Notes: generated from the letters alone by a model not told the origin. Positions 25,397-33,763 are shown, counted from the first letter of the stretch. The stretch: 64,000 nt of DNA from Mycolicibacterium thermoresistibile (GCF_900187065.1 NZ_LT906483.1:4402001-4466000), one strand, 5' to 3'. Made by a program: numbers and translations.

Positions 25397-25827
25397 GGCA
25401 CCGGGACCGCCTCACGCGCCTCGTGCGGCTGCGCCAGCATCCGCACCGCCCGCTCGGGCCGCTCAAACAATCCGTCCATCCCTGGCGGGTCGGGGCGTGG
25501 TCGCGGCTCACCGCTGCCGCCGTCAGGACCGCGAAACTCGATACAGTGGAACCGATCCGCGATCGGATACGGGCCTGTGCCGCCCCACTGGTCAATCCAC
25601 TCAACAGGCGTCTTACCGAGCAGCGCGGCTTGTATAAGCGGGCAGCCGCCGGGATAGTCCTTGGGTGGAGTCTTGCGCTCACCGTTCTCGTAACGCCGCC
25701 AAGCCACCTCTACCGGATTCATGCAAGGCCGGTAGCACCAGTTCTCCATCCAGCCGTAACCTTCGGTTCCATTCGAGAACGGCGCCTCGTCCCGCGCCGA
25801 AGCTATGACCTCGTCGTAGCTACGCAT
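25393..25827 (-). CDS. Hypothetical early protein
   Basis: 144 residues from ATG 25827. It contains GYGWMENWCYRPCMNPVEVAW and GGCPLIQAALLGKTPVEWIDQW, with Trp and Cys conserved-looking spacing. No family recognised. Coupled by overlap to 25827-26072. Confidence 0.6.
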   Translation of the reverse strand: MRSYDEVIASARDEAPFSNGTEGYGWMENWCYRPCMNPVEVAWRRYENGERKTPPKDYPGGCPLIQAALLGKTPVEWIDQWGGTGPYPIADRFHCIEFRGPDGGSGEPRPRPDPPGMDGLFERPERAVRMLAQPHEAREAVPVP

Positions 25828-26072
25828 CAGATTTCCTCCCATTCGCTGATGGTGATTTGGCGTTGCATCAGGCGGGCGTTCGCCTGGGGTGGTAGGTGTT
25901 CGGTGGCGTACCAGTCCAGCCATTCCCGGGTGTGATGCCGGGTTTGCGGCTGATACACCCGCTCGCCCTTGTTCGGCCCACCTTGCGCCGTGAACACAAC
26001 CGCCACCTGAACATGCGTGCCACTGTCGACTGGTAGGGAGTCGTCACCGAACAAAGCCAACTGCGCGGTCAT
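25827..26072 (-). CDS. Hypothetical early protein
   Basis: 81 residues (MTAQLALFGDD, beta-rich middle VQVAVVFTAQGG, then WLDWYATEHLPPQANARLMQ). Its ATG overlaps the upstream stop (ATGA). Function unknown. Confidence 0.58.
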   Translation of the reverse strand: MTAQLALFGDDSLPVDSGTHVQVAVVFTAQGGPNKGERVYQPQTRHHTREWLDWYATEHLPPQANARLMQRQITISEWEEI

Positions 26073-26329
26073 GGCGTCACCTCGAACAGTCCGGGCTCAT
26101 GGATAGCGGTGATGCGTTCCAGCGCTTTGCCGTAGTCACGTAGGAACTGCTGCCGTATCAGCGGCAGATGGTGTTCACGTGGCGGGCGCACACACTGCCC
26201 GAGTACACGCCGCAGGTTGTCGTCTGTTGGCTGAAGCGGCCGGGGCGGCTCCACATAGAGGGTGTCGGCGGCGAACTTCGCCGAATACGCCACCACTAGG
26301 AAAGCTGCCTTCCGATCAGCACCGCTCAC
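26069..26329 (-). CDS. Hypothetical early protein
   Basis: 86 residues from a GTG in a GTGA overlap. It contains LYVEPPRPLQPTDDNLRRVL and an aromatic/basic helix (QQFLRDYGKALERI). Function unknown. Confidence 0.55.
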   Translation of the reverse strand: MSGADRKAAFLVVAYSAKFAADTLYVEPPRPLQPTDDNLRRVLGQCVRPPREHHLPLIRQQFLRDYGKALERITAIHEPGLFEVTP

Positions 26330-26478
26330 CGGTCCTCCTCGGTTCGGATGGCGTAGGGGCATGGCTGATCCGGCGGCACCTGGCGGCGCAGTTCAGCGCG
26401 GTAGTGGCCGGCTTCCTCGTAGGTGTCGAACACGGCGACCGTGCGGCCGGTGCGCTGATGGATGATCCGGGCCGTCAT
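26326..26478 (-). CDS. Small early protein
   Basis: 50 residues (RTVAVFDTYEEAGHYRAELRR). The beta-helix pattern resembles small regulatory or nucleotide-binding phage proteins but is not diagnostic. Coupled on both sides by 4-base overlaps. Confidence 0.5.
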   Translation of the reverse strand: MTARIIHQRTGRTVAVFDTYEEAGHYRAELRRQVPPDQPCPYAIRTEEDR

Positions 26479-27014
26479 AGGGCCGCCTCGAATAGGTCGA
26501 GCTGCCCGGACGGTTCGAGGTCGTGGGCGGTGAGGCGCAACGCTTTCGCGAGATACACCTTCTCGTAAGCGCGAATCCGCAAGTAGTCGGCTCGGGCGTC
26601 GCTTTCCTGCCGCTCGGTCGGCGGGCAGATCCGATCCCCCATGTAGGCGTATCCGCACGGCTTCGAACCGCAGCCGCAGAACCGGCCACGCAGCACAGCG
26701 TTCGCGGTCGACTGCGCGCGGATGTCCCGCAACTGGTCCTTGATCTCATCCGGGATGGTCGTGGCGTACCGGTCGATCTGCGCCGCCGTCACGGCCACCC
26801 GAGGCTCAACACCACGCCCATAGGGGGACACGATCCGGCCATTCCCGGTGAACCAGCTGGTCATCCACGCCGGCGCACCCGGTATGGGCTTCTGCCGGAA
26901 GCCACCCCACCGGGACTGCATCAGATGGCTCACGCCGCCGGGGCCGATGAGCGCGTCGACGATCTGCCAGCCACCCATCGTCATCAGCAGCCACCGCTGA
27001 TCCAACGTGAGCAT
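26475..27014 (-). CDS. Hypothetical early protein with Cys cluster
   Basis: 179 residues from ATG 27014 (an alternative GTG lies at 27029). The N-terminal part is Trp/Gly-rich (MTMGGWQIVDALIGPGG). A Cys cluster occurs near residue 115 (RFCGCGSKPCGY...CPP), followed by helices. No family recognised. Confidence 0.58.
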   Translation of the reverse strand: MLTLDQRWLLMTMGGWQIVDALIGPGGVSHLMQSRWGGFRQKPIPGAPAWMTSWFTGNGRIVSPYGRGVEPRVAVTAAQIDRYATTIPDEIKDQLRDIRAQSTANAVLRGRFCGCGSKPCGYAYMGDRICPPTERQESDARADYLRIRAYEKVYLAKALRLTAHDLEPSGQLDLFEAAL

Positions 27015-27029
27015 CACGACAGACCCCAC

Positions 27030-27269
27030 TTACCCTCCGCTCACTTCGGCGGGGGCGGGCCGGGCGTCAACGCGCTGCGCGTAGGTCTGCGCCAGCTCGA
27101 GCGAGCCGAGGATCTGCCCGCCAGGCGGCAGCCCGGGCATCCACAGCCCGTCATGACCAACACCGGACAGGTGCCACGCCGGGCCCACCTTCTGGATCGT
27201 GTACACGCCTCGCACCCCTACCGAGGTGATCGCGCCGGCGATGTCGTCGTGAGCGGTCCATGTCAACAT
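27030..27269 (-). CDS. Hypothetical early protein
   Basis: 79 residues starting MLTWTAHDDIAGAITSVGV, beta-rich (GVYTIQKVGPAWHLSGVG) with a C-terminal helix (LGSLELAQTYAQRVDA). Reads like a small beta-sheet protein paired with the upstream YegP-like gene. Confidence 0.5.
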   Translation of the reverse strand: MLTWTAHDDIAGAITSVGVRGVYTIQKVGPAWHLSGVGHDGLWMPGLPPGGQILGSLELAQTYAQRVDARPAPAEVSGG

Positions 27270-27538
27270 CAGCACCGCACCCGCTCGGTGTGTTGGATGA
27301 GCTTGCCGCGGCTGGTGCCAGCCTTCACGCTGGCCGGGGTCGGACCCGACCAGTAGGTGAACGACACCGGGGCGGGTGCGATCGACGTGATGAACGCGCG
27401 CGCCGCCCGGACGGCGCGCCATCGCTGTCGGTACATCTTCGACGTCAGCACGGTCTCGCCGTTCGCGCCGCGCACCGCGTACCAGAAGTCGCCCTTGCGG
27501 TTCTCGCGCTGGTCAACATAGATCGGACGTCGGTTCAT
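27269..27538 (-). CDS. YegP/DUF1508-like small protein
   Basis: 89 residues. GDFWYAVRGANGETVLTSKMY followed by a helix with Arg/Ala repeats matches the layout of DUF1508 modules (strand, strand, NGE, S.-Y, helix). Resemblance is partial, so the family name is tentative. Confidence 0.45.
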   Translation of the reverse strand: MNRRPIYVDQRENRKGDFWYAVRGANGETVLTSKMYRQRWRAVRAARAFITSIAPAPVSFTYWSGPTPASVKAGTSRGKLIQHTERVRC

Positions 27539-28374
27539 GCCAGTTCGCCTTCCACTCGGATGTTCACGCCGGCGGACCGCTTACGTGCCCGCACATCGGC
27601 CTTCCAACAGTCGCGGCACCGTCCCCCACGCCTGTGCGTCAACTCCTTGCCGCAATCAGCGCATCGCGAGAACGGCGCGGATGCCGCTTTTCGCGCGTTA
27701 CGCCGCGAATCAACGCGGCATCCCTCGCCACAGAACTTCTGCGTACGTACTCGGCGCCGGTAGCGCCGACCGCAGTGCCCGCATGGCACCAGTTCCGCTA
27801 AATCGGGGTAACCGAGGGACTTTTGGCGACATGCACGCGAACACGTTTTTGGCGGCTGATCACGCGCTCGTGAACCTCTACCGACAAGCTTCCCGCAGGA
27901 TCTGCATGGCACCGAATCGTCGCTGCCACGCTTAAGCGTGCTGATGTGCTCCCCAACGACGACGACAGTCCGTGGCCGTTCGGCGTCCAGCTCGACAACA
28001 CCCATGAGCGCGGTGCACTGGGAATCATCCAGCCACAGGATCCCGTTGGCGGCGTCGCACACATGCTTGAGCAGATTGTCTACGTCGATGCGCTGCCGGT
28101 TCGGCCGGAAGAACAGACACGCCAACCCGACATTGCCGGTGAACGGCTCCCGCACGGCGCGGCGCAGATATGCCGCTGTGCGCTTCTCCGCGTCCAGGTC
28201 CTCCGACCTCGAGTAGACATGACCGTTGCGAGCGAACCGAGGCCGGGCTTTCGACCACGGCGCACCTGGAATCGTGATCATGTACTGGGTGTTGGCGGTC
28301 TCTCCGAGCCCGAGCGCTGAGAACATGTCGAGCATCCGGTCCACGTCCGACCGAGTCGCCGCTTGGCCGGTCAC
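27535..28374 (-). CDS. RusA-like Holliday junction resolvase with C-terminal zinc-finger array
   Basis: 279 residues. Residues 30-145 match RusA: strand ITIPGAPWSKARPRF, then RIDVDNLLKHVCDAANGILWLDD with the catalytic acidic residues. The remaining 120 residues carry three Cys clusters (CRSCGK...CSRAC; CGHCGRRY...CGEGC; CADCGKE...CRDCWK), an unusual extension. The enzyme resolves branched DNA during phage recombination and works beside RecT and the exonuclease in the same operon (4-base overlap with recT). Confidence 0.82.
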   Translation of the reverse strand: MTGQAATRSDVDRMLDMFSALGLGETANTQYMITIPGAPWSKARPRFARNGHVYSRSEDLDAEKRTAAYLRRAVREPFTGNVGLACLFFRPNRQRIDVDNLLKHVCDAANGILWLDDSQCTALMGVVELDAERPRTVVVVGEHISTLKRGSDDSVPCRSCGKLVGRGSRARDQPPKTCSRACRQKSLGYPDLAELVPCGHCGRRYRRRVRTQKFCGEGCRVDSRRNARKAASAPFSRCADCGKELTHRRGGRCRDCWKADVRARKRSAGVNIRVEGELA

Positions 28375-29432
28375 CGCGCCGCCTCGTCGGCCTCGGCCAT
28401 GCGCAGCACTTCGGCCTGGATCAGGTCGGTGACAACCTCGCCCAACCGACCTTCCTTGCTGGCCGCGTTGAGCGCGGTGACGACCGTGCGCAACTCGTCG
28501 TCGGTGATGGCGTCGCGGTGCTCCGGCCGGTCCTGCGGCATGCGGCCAGCCAGCGCGGTGATGACGGTCAGCTGGTCCTCTTTGTCAGGGCAGTCCCCCT
28601 CGGCCAGGAGCGCAAACATGCGGTTCAGCCACTTCTTCCGGGTGGTTTCCGACATGCCGCTCGCTGCTGGCTCCTCCTGCGCCTGCTGCTCCGCTGGCTC
28701 GGTGGGCTGCTCGGGCGGCCGGCCGGCCTCAAGCTCCGGCGCGGCGTCGGCGCCGCCCTGACCCTGCTGAGCCTGTTGCCGCAGGGCGGCCAATCCGCGG
28801 CCGCCGCGCTCCGATCGCACCCGCATGGGCTGCTGCTGCGCCAGCTCCAGCTCCAACTCCTCGCGCGCATACGGGATACCGAGCAGCACGTCCGGTGCGA
28901 TCCGGCGGCACACCTCCATCGCCGCCTTCGCGTACAGCATCGCCTGCGGATCGGTCTCGTACTTCTTGTTAGACGTGTACCCGGCTCGCTTGGCGCGCGG
29001 GATATCCCAGGTCGATTCCTCCACCTGCCCGGTCCGCGGATCCGTGGCCCGCACTGTCACCGCCTCGTCGGTGGACGACACGGTCTCGACGACGACCCCG
29101 GCGCGTTTGACCAGCGCGACCGCGGTGCGGGCGTAGATCGCGGGCTGCCCGTGCACCACGAAGACCTGCTGCAGAGACTGGATCGGGTTCAGGCCCAACT
29201 CGGCGCCGTAGAGGATCGCCGCCGCGGCGTTGGCAGGCTTGCCCTTGTAGTCCTTGGGCACCATGTCGGTCTGGGACAGCGCGTCACCGAGCTGTTTGGC
29301 GGCGCTCATGGCCTGGGCGTGCTGCATCAGCTGCCCGATCGACTCGGAGGCCATCGGCCGGGCCGGGGGCAGCACCTCGATCTCGGAATCGGTCGGCGCG
29401 GCGCCGGTGCTGGTGGCGGCGATTTCGTTCAT
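28371..29432 (-). CDS. recT: RecT-family single-strand annealing protein
   Basis: 353 residues. The core has LGDALSQTDMVPKDY, GKPANAAAAILYGAELGLNPIQSLQQVFVVHG and the conserved region with YTSNKKYETDPQAMLYAKAAMEVCRRIAPDVL. These are RecT hallmarks. The C-terminal third is Gln/Glu-rich and disordered, ending in a helix. It anneals strands produced by the exonuclease encoded directly upstream, which overlaps it by 4 bases. Confidence 0.9.
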   Translation of the reverse strand: MNEIAATSTGAAPTDSEIEVLPPARPMASESIGQLMQHAQAMSAAKQLGDALSQTDMVPKDYKGKPANAAAAILYGAELGLNPIQSLQQVFVVHGQPAIYARTAVALVKRAGVVVETVSSTDEAVTVRATDPRTGQVEESTWDIPRAKRAGYTSNKKYETDPQAMLYAKAAMEVCRRIAPDVLLGIPYAREELELELAQQQPMRVRSERGGRGLAALRQQAQQGQGGADAAPELEAGRPPEQPTEPAEQQAQEEPAASGMSETTRKKWLNRMFALLAEGDCPDKEDQLTVITALAGRMPQDRPEHRDAITDDELRTVVTALNAASKEGRLGEVVTDLIQAEVLRMAEADEAAR

Positions 29433-30328
29433 GCAGACATCTCCTGTGCTCGTTCGGTGATCTGGTCGATGTTCTTGTGGGCGAGCGAGAGCGCGACCCC
29501 GCCGCGGCTGTGCGGGCGGCGGTCCGCGATCCGAACGCCGGCCGCCTCGGCGTATTGGGCGTTGCCCATGACGTCCAGCAGCCGGGTCTTGGCGCCCCGC
29601 AACTGCCGTTCGAGGTCCTTATGCTCGGCGGCCAAGTGCAGCAACTCCGCTGCGGCGTCGAGGTCGTATTGCACGGTGCTGCCGTCGATGTCGGGGTGCA
29701 GCTCCCGCACGCACTCGTAGGTGGCGACCGAATCGTCCAGCAGCGGCGGCTCGTCGCCCTGCAGCGATTCCCAGAACTCGCGGCAGCGCTGCACGATCCA
29801 GTCCGCGACCTGCTGGTCGAACTCGATGACGTAGGTGTGGGCCTTGAAATAGGGGCCCAACACCATCAGGTGCGCCGGATGCTGGGTGTAGCCGGTGAAC
29901 AGCATCTCGGCGGTCACCTGCGCCACGTAGTCGGCCGGGGCTTCGTCAGTGAATTCGTCGCCCCATTCCTCCAGCGAGCGGGCGGTTTTGAACTCCACGA
30001 CCCGGCGGGCCCGGCCCCGCGCGGCGCGACGGTCGATCGTCGCCGTGCACGGAAACCCGAACTTGTGGGTGTCGCCGTGGATCTGGACCTCACCACGGGA
30101 CAGCCGCCAGCCGGGGTTCTCGCGGCGCCAGATGTTCGCCATGGCGTCCTCGAAGTCGTGGCCAAGGTCGAAGATGTCCTTCGGCGGCTCCGGGTCGACC
30201 AGGCCCTTGATGCGGTGCCACAGCCGGTATGGCGATTCCCAACGCGAGACACCGAGGATCGCCGCGACCTTGCTCGGAGTGATGGTCTGCGTCCATTCCT
30301 GCGAGCCGGGCTGCATGGTGACGGTCAC
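29429..30328 (-). CDS. YqaJ/lambda-type exonuclease
   Basis: 299 residues. The start PSKVAAILGVSRWESPYRLW, the acidic helix GHDFEDAMANIWRR and the nuclease core (CTATIDR ... RRVVEFKT, then YVAQVTAEMLFTG) define a YqaJ-type PD-(D/E)xK exonuclease. It degrades 5' ends to make single strands for RecT. A C-terminal helix region follows (LLHLAAEHKDLERQLRG). Confidence 0.9.
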   Translation of the reverse strand: MTVTMQPGSQEWTQTITPSKVAAILGVSRWESPYRLWHRIKGLVDPEPPKDIFDLGHDFEDAMANIWRRENPGWRLSRGEVQIHGDTHKFGFPCTATIDRRAARGRARRVVEFKTARSLEEWGDEFTDEAPADYVAQVTAEMLFTGYTQHPAHLMVLGPYFKAHTYVIEFDQQVADWIVQRCREFWESLQGDEPPLLDDSVATYECVRELHPDIDGSTVQYDLDAAAELLHLAAEHKDLERQLRGAKTRLLDVMGNAQYAEAAGVRIADRRPHSRGGVALSLAHKNIDQITERAQEMSA

Positions 30329-30474
30329 AGGTCCTCCCGATCAGGTCGGTGGCCGCAGTCGGTGCACACGCCGTGTTGGCGTGAGGTGTGCCCGCAGGCG
30401 GCAGCCAGTTCGGCTTCGGTGCTGTGCGCGACGGCCCGGCGCCATTCGTCGCGTTCGTAGCCGTAGGCGCTCAC
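30325..30474 (-). CDS. Very small Cys/His protein
   Basis: 49 residues from a GTG overlapping the previous stop. It contains ACGHTSRQHGVCTDCGHR, a likely zinc knuckle. The end overlaps the exonuclease start by 4 bases. Confidence 0.5.
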   Translation of the reverse strand: MSAYGYERDEWRRAVAHSTEAELAAACGHTSRQHGVCTDCGHRPDREDL

Positions 30475-30683
30475 CGGGCGTCCTCCAGTTCGCCCTCGCC
30501 CCACCACTCGTCGGCGCTCCAGTCGTCGGGGTCGCGGTCCGGCTCGGTGCAGTAGCCCCACGCGAGCGTGGCGACCGCGCTGGTGATCCCGGCGGCGAGG
30601 AACAGGTCGCGCCACAACAGAATCAGTGCGGCCCAGGCAACCCCACCGGCGATCCAGGAGACGTACAGCAGGACGCGGCTCAT
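30471..30683 (-). CDS. Small two-segment membrane protein
   Basis: 70 residues. Two hydrophobic helices (LLYVSWIAGGVAWAALILLW and FLAAGITSAVATLAWGY) are followed by an acidic tail (DDWSADEWWGEGELED). Possible lysogeny or exclusion membrane protein; no family recognised. Confidence 0.6.
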   Translation of the reverse strand: MSRVLLYVSWIAGGVAWAALILLWRDLFLAAGITSAVATLAWGYCTEPDRDPDDWSADEWWGEGELEDAR

Positions 30684-30883
30684 GACGCACGCTCCTGGGA
30701 TCGGCCCTCGACCAGCCGCCAAACCCACCGCTCGTTCGGTGCGCCGATGAGCCAGGCGACAATCGCGGCCGTGACGCCTTTGTCGAGGAGTCGGCGGGCG
30801 GCGACCGCCTGCTCTGGCGGCGCGAGCTTCATCGGAAACCCCTGCACTGCGGCATCGATAGCGAGCTCGTCCAGCCGAGCCAT
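30680..30883 (-). CDS. Small helical protein, unknown
   Basis: 67 residues from ATG 30883 (MARLDELAIDAAVQGF, then VTAAIVAWLIGAPNERWVW). It may be a small HTH protein. Coupled by overlaps. Confidence 0.5.
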   Translation of the reverse strand: MARLDELAIDAAVQGFPMKLAPPEQAVAARRLLDKGVTAAIVAWLIGAPNERWVWRLVEGRSQERAS

Positions 30884-31158
30884 TAGGCCACCCCCACGAT
30901 CCGGCCTGCGTGCGCCGCGGCGATTGATTCCACGCGCTCCCACAGGCATCGGACGGGTTCGTTGGGGTTGAACCACGCGGCCAGGCACATCGCGATCTGC
31001 GCAAGCTTCGCCGGGTGCCGGTAGGCGAGGTAGGCCAGCTCCCCGTAGAGGCGGCACGGGTCGTCCTCGCGGATCTTCTCGGCGATGCCGAGCGCGATTT
31101 CAGCGACGCGGTCCAGATCCGGGTCGGGTGCCCAATCGATCACGTCGCGCGCGGTCAT
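30883..31158 (-). CDS. Hypothetical early protein
   Basis: 91 residues from ATG 31158. Helical throughout (RVAEIALGIAEKIREDD, GELAYLAYRHPAKLAQIAM, then AWFNPNEP). No family recognised; the helical repeats suggest a small protein-binding fold. Confidence 0.55.
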   Translation of the reverse strand: MTARDVIDWAPDPDLDRVAEIALGIAEKIREDDPCRLYGELAYLAYRHPAKLAQIAMCLAAWFNPNEPVRCLWERVESIAAAHAGRIVGVA

Positions 31159-31454
31159 CGGGCACCTCCCCACAGCTCGCTGCTGGTGGGGCAGGGTCCG
31201 CCGCACCATTCACGGTGGGTGCCGTGGTCCACCCAGCCAGCGGCGGCTGCTGCCGGTACAGCTTCGTGTGCTGCGGCGGCCGCCAGCAGTTCCGCGGTAT
31301 CGGCCGGCGACCAGATCGGCGTGAGCTTCACGGCACGCTCGCGGCGGGCCTGCGCAGCGAGCAGGGAGTGAAAGGCGATGAGAGCCTGTTCATCACGGCG
31401 CCGTTTCTTCCGGCCGAACAGCCCACACGCCGGGCAGAAATGCAGCCTGTTCAC
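31155..31454 (-). CDS. Small Cys-containing protein
   Basis: 99 residues. N-terminal CPACGLFGRKKRRRDEQAL, a helix, an Ala-rich segment and a C-terminal WCGGPCPTSSELW. Two Cys pairs far apart could form one zinc site. Function unknown. Confidence 0.52.
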   Translation of the reverse strand: MNRLHFCPACGLFGRKKRRRDEQALIAFHSLLAAQARRERAVKLTPIWSPADTAELLAAAAAHEAVPAAAAAGWVDHGTHREWCGGPCPTSSELWGGAR

Positions 31455-31654
31455 TGGTCACCGCCTTCGCCGGGCAGCATCCCGCCAGGTGCGTTGTAGC
31501 GGGCCGAAACCTCGGCGTACACCGCGGGAAACGCGCGCTGCAGCTTGGCCATGTTGAAGGTGTCGGCCTTGCGCATCGCGGCCATGATCAGTGCGTAGAA
31601 CGGCGGGTCGCCTTCGCTGATCTGCTGGGAGACCTGGTAGTCGTACAGGCTCAT
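31451..31654 (-). CDS. Small helical protein, unknown
   Basis: 67 residues (DPPFYALIMAAMRKADTFN, then LQRAFPAVYAEVSARYNAPGG). This pattern resembles short proteins found in several mycobacteriophage early operons. Coupled on both sides. Confidence 0.52.
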   Translation of the reverse strand: MSLYDYQVSQQISEGDPPFYALIMAAMRKADTFNMAKLQRAFPAVYAEVSARYNAPGGMLPGEGGDQ

Positions 31655-31959
31655 CGGTCACCGCCTATCTGCGGCGGCAGCAGCAGGTCCACCCACGACG
31701 TTGCGGTGCTGACACCAGAATCCGCGGCCCCAGTGATCACACTGATGTAGCTGTCCCAGTCAAACTCGGTGCCGGTGTCGGCGTGGGCGTCTACAACCCA
31801 TCCGATACCGGTGCCGGCCAGGATGATTCCGGCGGCCGCCGCGAGCACGCGGCGGACAGTGTGCCGCGACGGCGGGAACGTCGCGCCGAGATCGGCCGGG
31901 CTCGGGCGGCCGGGCGACCACCGGTGCCGGGGCCGGTGCGGGTTACTCTTGGTTGACAC
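31651..31959 (-). CDS. Small exported or membrane-anchored protein
   Basis: 102 residues. A basic N-terminal region (HRPRHRWSPGRP) precedes a hydrophobic helix (VLAAAAGIILAGTGIGWVV) ending in ADA, compatible with a late signal peptide or anchor. The outer part is short with WDSYISVITGAADSG. Function unknown. Confidence 0.52.
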   Translation of the reverse strand: MSTKSNPHRPRHRWSPGRPSPADLGATFPPSRHTVRRVLAAAAGIILAGTGIGWVVDAHADTGTEFDWDSYISVITGAADSGVSTATSWVDLLLPPQIGGDR

Positions 31960-32025
31960 TGGATTTCCTTTCCTGGTGGTGATTTCCGGTGTTGGCCCGC
32001 CGCTCGCACCGGCGGGCCACTCTTT

Positions 32026-32586
32026 TCAGTCGTCTTGGTTGGCGAACTGCTCGGCGCGGGCACGAAGCTCCGGGATCAACTCACGCAGCTCGTCGGCACG
32101 GCATGGGCCGCCGAACGACAGCCATGGGCCGCCGAACGACAGCCAGACCTCAAGCTGGGCGGCTGCATCTCCCAGCAAGCGAGAGGTTGGTCGCCCCGGG
32201 GCGGGTGCGGGGGGCTCACCCACCCCGGGGCGGTCATCACCCACCACGCCGGGGGCAGCGGCAGTGGGCGACGGGATCGCAAGCTCGTCCGGCCGGTGAC
32301 CAAGCCATGCCTGTTCGGAGACCGGTTCGTGGGCCTTGCCCTGGACGCGGGCGAGCCTGGCGTTCTCCTGAACGAGGATGTCCAGGGCGGCCTGCGCATC
32401 ACACAGTTCGGCGACCTGTTGCTCGACCGCGCCGGCCAGGGCGGCGTTGTGGGCGGTCGCGTGCCGCAGCAAGCTCGCGAGATTCACCAGCTGGTCGCGG
32501 TGATCGTCCGTGTCGGCCCGATCCAGGTAGCGGCGCACCAGCTCCGCCATGTCGCGACGGGTGGCGTCGGACACCACGGCGCTCAC
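32026..32586 (-). CDS. Hypothetical early protein with internal 7-residue repeat
   Basis: 186 residues. A helical N-terminal half (residues 1-90) with coiled-coil character is followed by a Pro/Ala-rich linker and a C-terminal helix. Near residue 155 the peptide WLSFGGP occurs twice in direct succession, from a 21-bp DNA repeat at 32108-32149. Function unknown. Confidence 0.55.
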   Translation of the reverse strand: MSAVVSDATRRDMAELVRRYLDRADTDDHRDQLVNLASLLRHATAHNAALAGAVEQQVAELCDAQAALDILVQENARLARVQGKAHEPVSEQAWLGHRPDELAIPSPTAAAPGVVGDDRPGVGEPPAPAPGRPTSRLLGDAAAQLEVWLSFGGPWLSFGGPCRADELRELIPELRARAEQFANQDD

Positions 32587-33404
32587 GACACCGCCCCCAC
32601 CAGCGGCAGCTGACCCGAACCGCCCAACCGCTTATGCAGCTCAGCCAGGCCCTTCGCAGTGATCCGGATCGTCGGATCAGGCAACCGCATCTCACCCGAC
32701 GGCTCATGCAGATACGGGGAGCCCAGCTTCTCCACCAGGCGGCCGCAATCGACCTGGGTCTGATACGCCTTCCAGCAGCCACGGCCACGGTCCCGGAAAA
32801 TCCAGCCCTCCGCGGCCATGAACCGGAACAGCCGGTCGCGGCCGATCCGGATCGCGGGATCGCGGGAGAGCACCTTGGCGGCGTCAGCCACTGAGTAGTC
32901 GCCGGCGCTGTCGGCCATGTGGGTCCACGCCGACGCCGGCGCGGCAAGCTCACGGGCGCGCTGCTCGGCTTCGAGCCGGGCGGCCGCCTCACGCTCGGCG
33001 CGCTCCTCGGCGTCGACAACCCACTGCGCGAGGGTCTTGCGGTCGGGTAGCGCGGCCGGGGCGCCGTATCCGCCGGTCTTGCGGATCTGAGGCAGCACCT
33101 CGCCGGTGATCCAGCGCTTGAAAGCGCGCGCTTCTGGCTTGCGGCTGAGGAAGATCACCTCGTACATGCCGGGCTCTGAGACGATGCGCGCGCGCTGGGT
33201 GCGGCCGAGCGAGTCGGTGACCTCAGTAGTGCTTAGGGCATCATCTTCGATTCGATCGGCAACCATCGACGGGTTCGTCAGATCAAGGACCTTGCAGAGG
33301 TCGGCGAGGACGAACCACGGCCCGCCGTCGATCATCACGACCCGGACAGCCGTTTCGCCGTAGTTGAACGGCACCAACTCGTCAGTCGCGGCCTGCACGC
33401 TCAT
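32583..33404 (-). CDS. Phage antirepressor (BRO-N plus KilA-C/ANT)
   Basis: 273 residues. The N-terminal BRO domain (residues 10-110) shows VRVVMIDGGPWFVLADLCKVL, EPGMYEVIFLSRKPEARAFKRWI and GEVLPQIRKTGGYG. The C-terminal 120 residues match the antirepressor ANT domain (DYSVADAAKVLSRDPAI, GRDRLFRFMAAEGWIFRD, ITAKGLAELHKRLGG). Such proteins inactivate the repressor or control early lytic genes. It overlaps the Cro-like gene by 4 bases, so it is an early lytic gene expressed from the same promoter. Confidence 0.9.
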   Translation of the reverse strand: MSVQAATDELVPFNYGETAVRVVMIDGGPWFVLADLCKVLDLTNPSMVADRIEDDALSTTEVTDSLGRTQRARIVSEPGMYEVIFLSRKPEARAFKRWITGEVLPQIRKTGGYGAPAALPDRKTLAQWVVDAEERAEREAAARLEAEQRARELAAPASAWTHMADSAGDYSVADAAKVLSRDPAIRIGRDRLFRFMAAEGWIFRDRGRGCWKAYQTQVDCGRLVEKLGSPYLHEPSGEMRLPDPTIRITAKGLAELHKRLGGSGQLPLVGAVS

Positions 33405-33637
33405 GCGCTCTGCTCCACAGGCTCAGTTGCGAACAGGGCGGCAACTGGTACATCGAGGCAGCGGGCGATTTCTGCGATTTCGTCGACGGTGAATGGTGTT
33501 CGGCCAGACAGTCGGCGCGATAACGCTTGTTGCTTCATTCCGATGCTGTGAGCCAGTGCTGACTGCGTACGCTTGGTGCGGGCCATCTCCGCGCGAACAT
33601 TCGCAGCTACACGCTGAGATTGTGAGTCACAGGGCAT
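33401..33637 (-). CDS. Cro-like XRE regulator
   Basis: 78 residues. A five-helix XRE domain occupies residues 10-65 (MARTKRTQSALAHSIGMKQQ, ALSRRLSGRTPFTVDEIAEI). It is divergent from the repressor gene across a 126-base control region, the classic repressor/Cro layout. The -10-like element sits 7 bases before the ATG, so the message may be leaderless. Confidence 0.85.
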   Translation of the reverse strand: MPCDSQSQRVAANVRAEMARTKRTQSALAHSIGMKQQALSRRLSGRTPFTVDEIAEIARCLDVPVAALFATEPVEQSA

Positions 33638-33644
33638 GCATGCG

Positions 33645-33756
33645 GTTCTACACGTTCACATTGTGACTTGCAAGAGGATTACCGGCGTGTCGACAACTCA
33701 AAATCGACGTGATCCACACAAAGATGAGTTGCATTCACACGTTTAGCGCGTAAAAT
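33645..33756. promoter_or_regulatory. Divergent repressor/Cro promoters and operators
   Basis: Rightward: TTGCAT (33729-33734), 16-base spacer, TAAAAT (33751-33756), 7 bases to the repressor ATG. Leftward: TTGCAA (33668-33673), 17-base spacer, TAGAAC (33645-33650 on the minus strand), 7 bases to the cro ATG. Both spacers contain a TCACA half-site; the left one has the small palindrome TCACATTGTGA at 33656-33666. These are plausible operators. The spacing predicts leaderless transcripts in both directions. Confidence 0.68.
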
Positions 33757-33763
33757 ACGCGCC

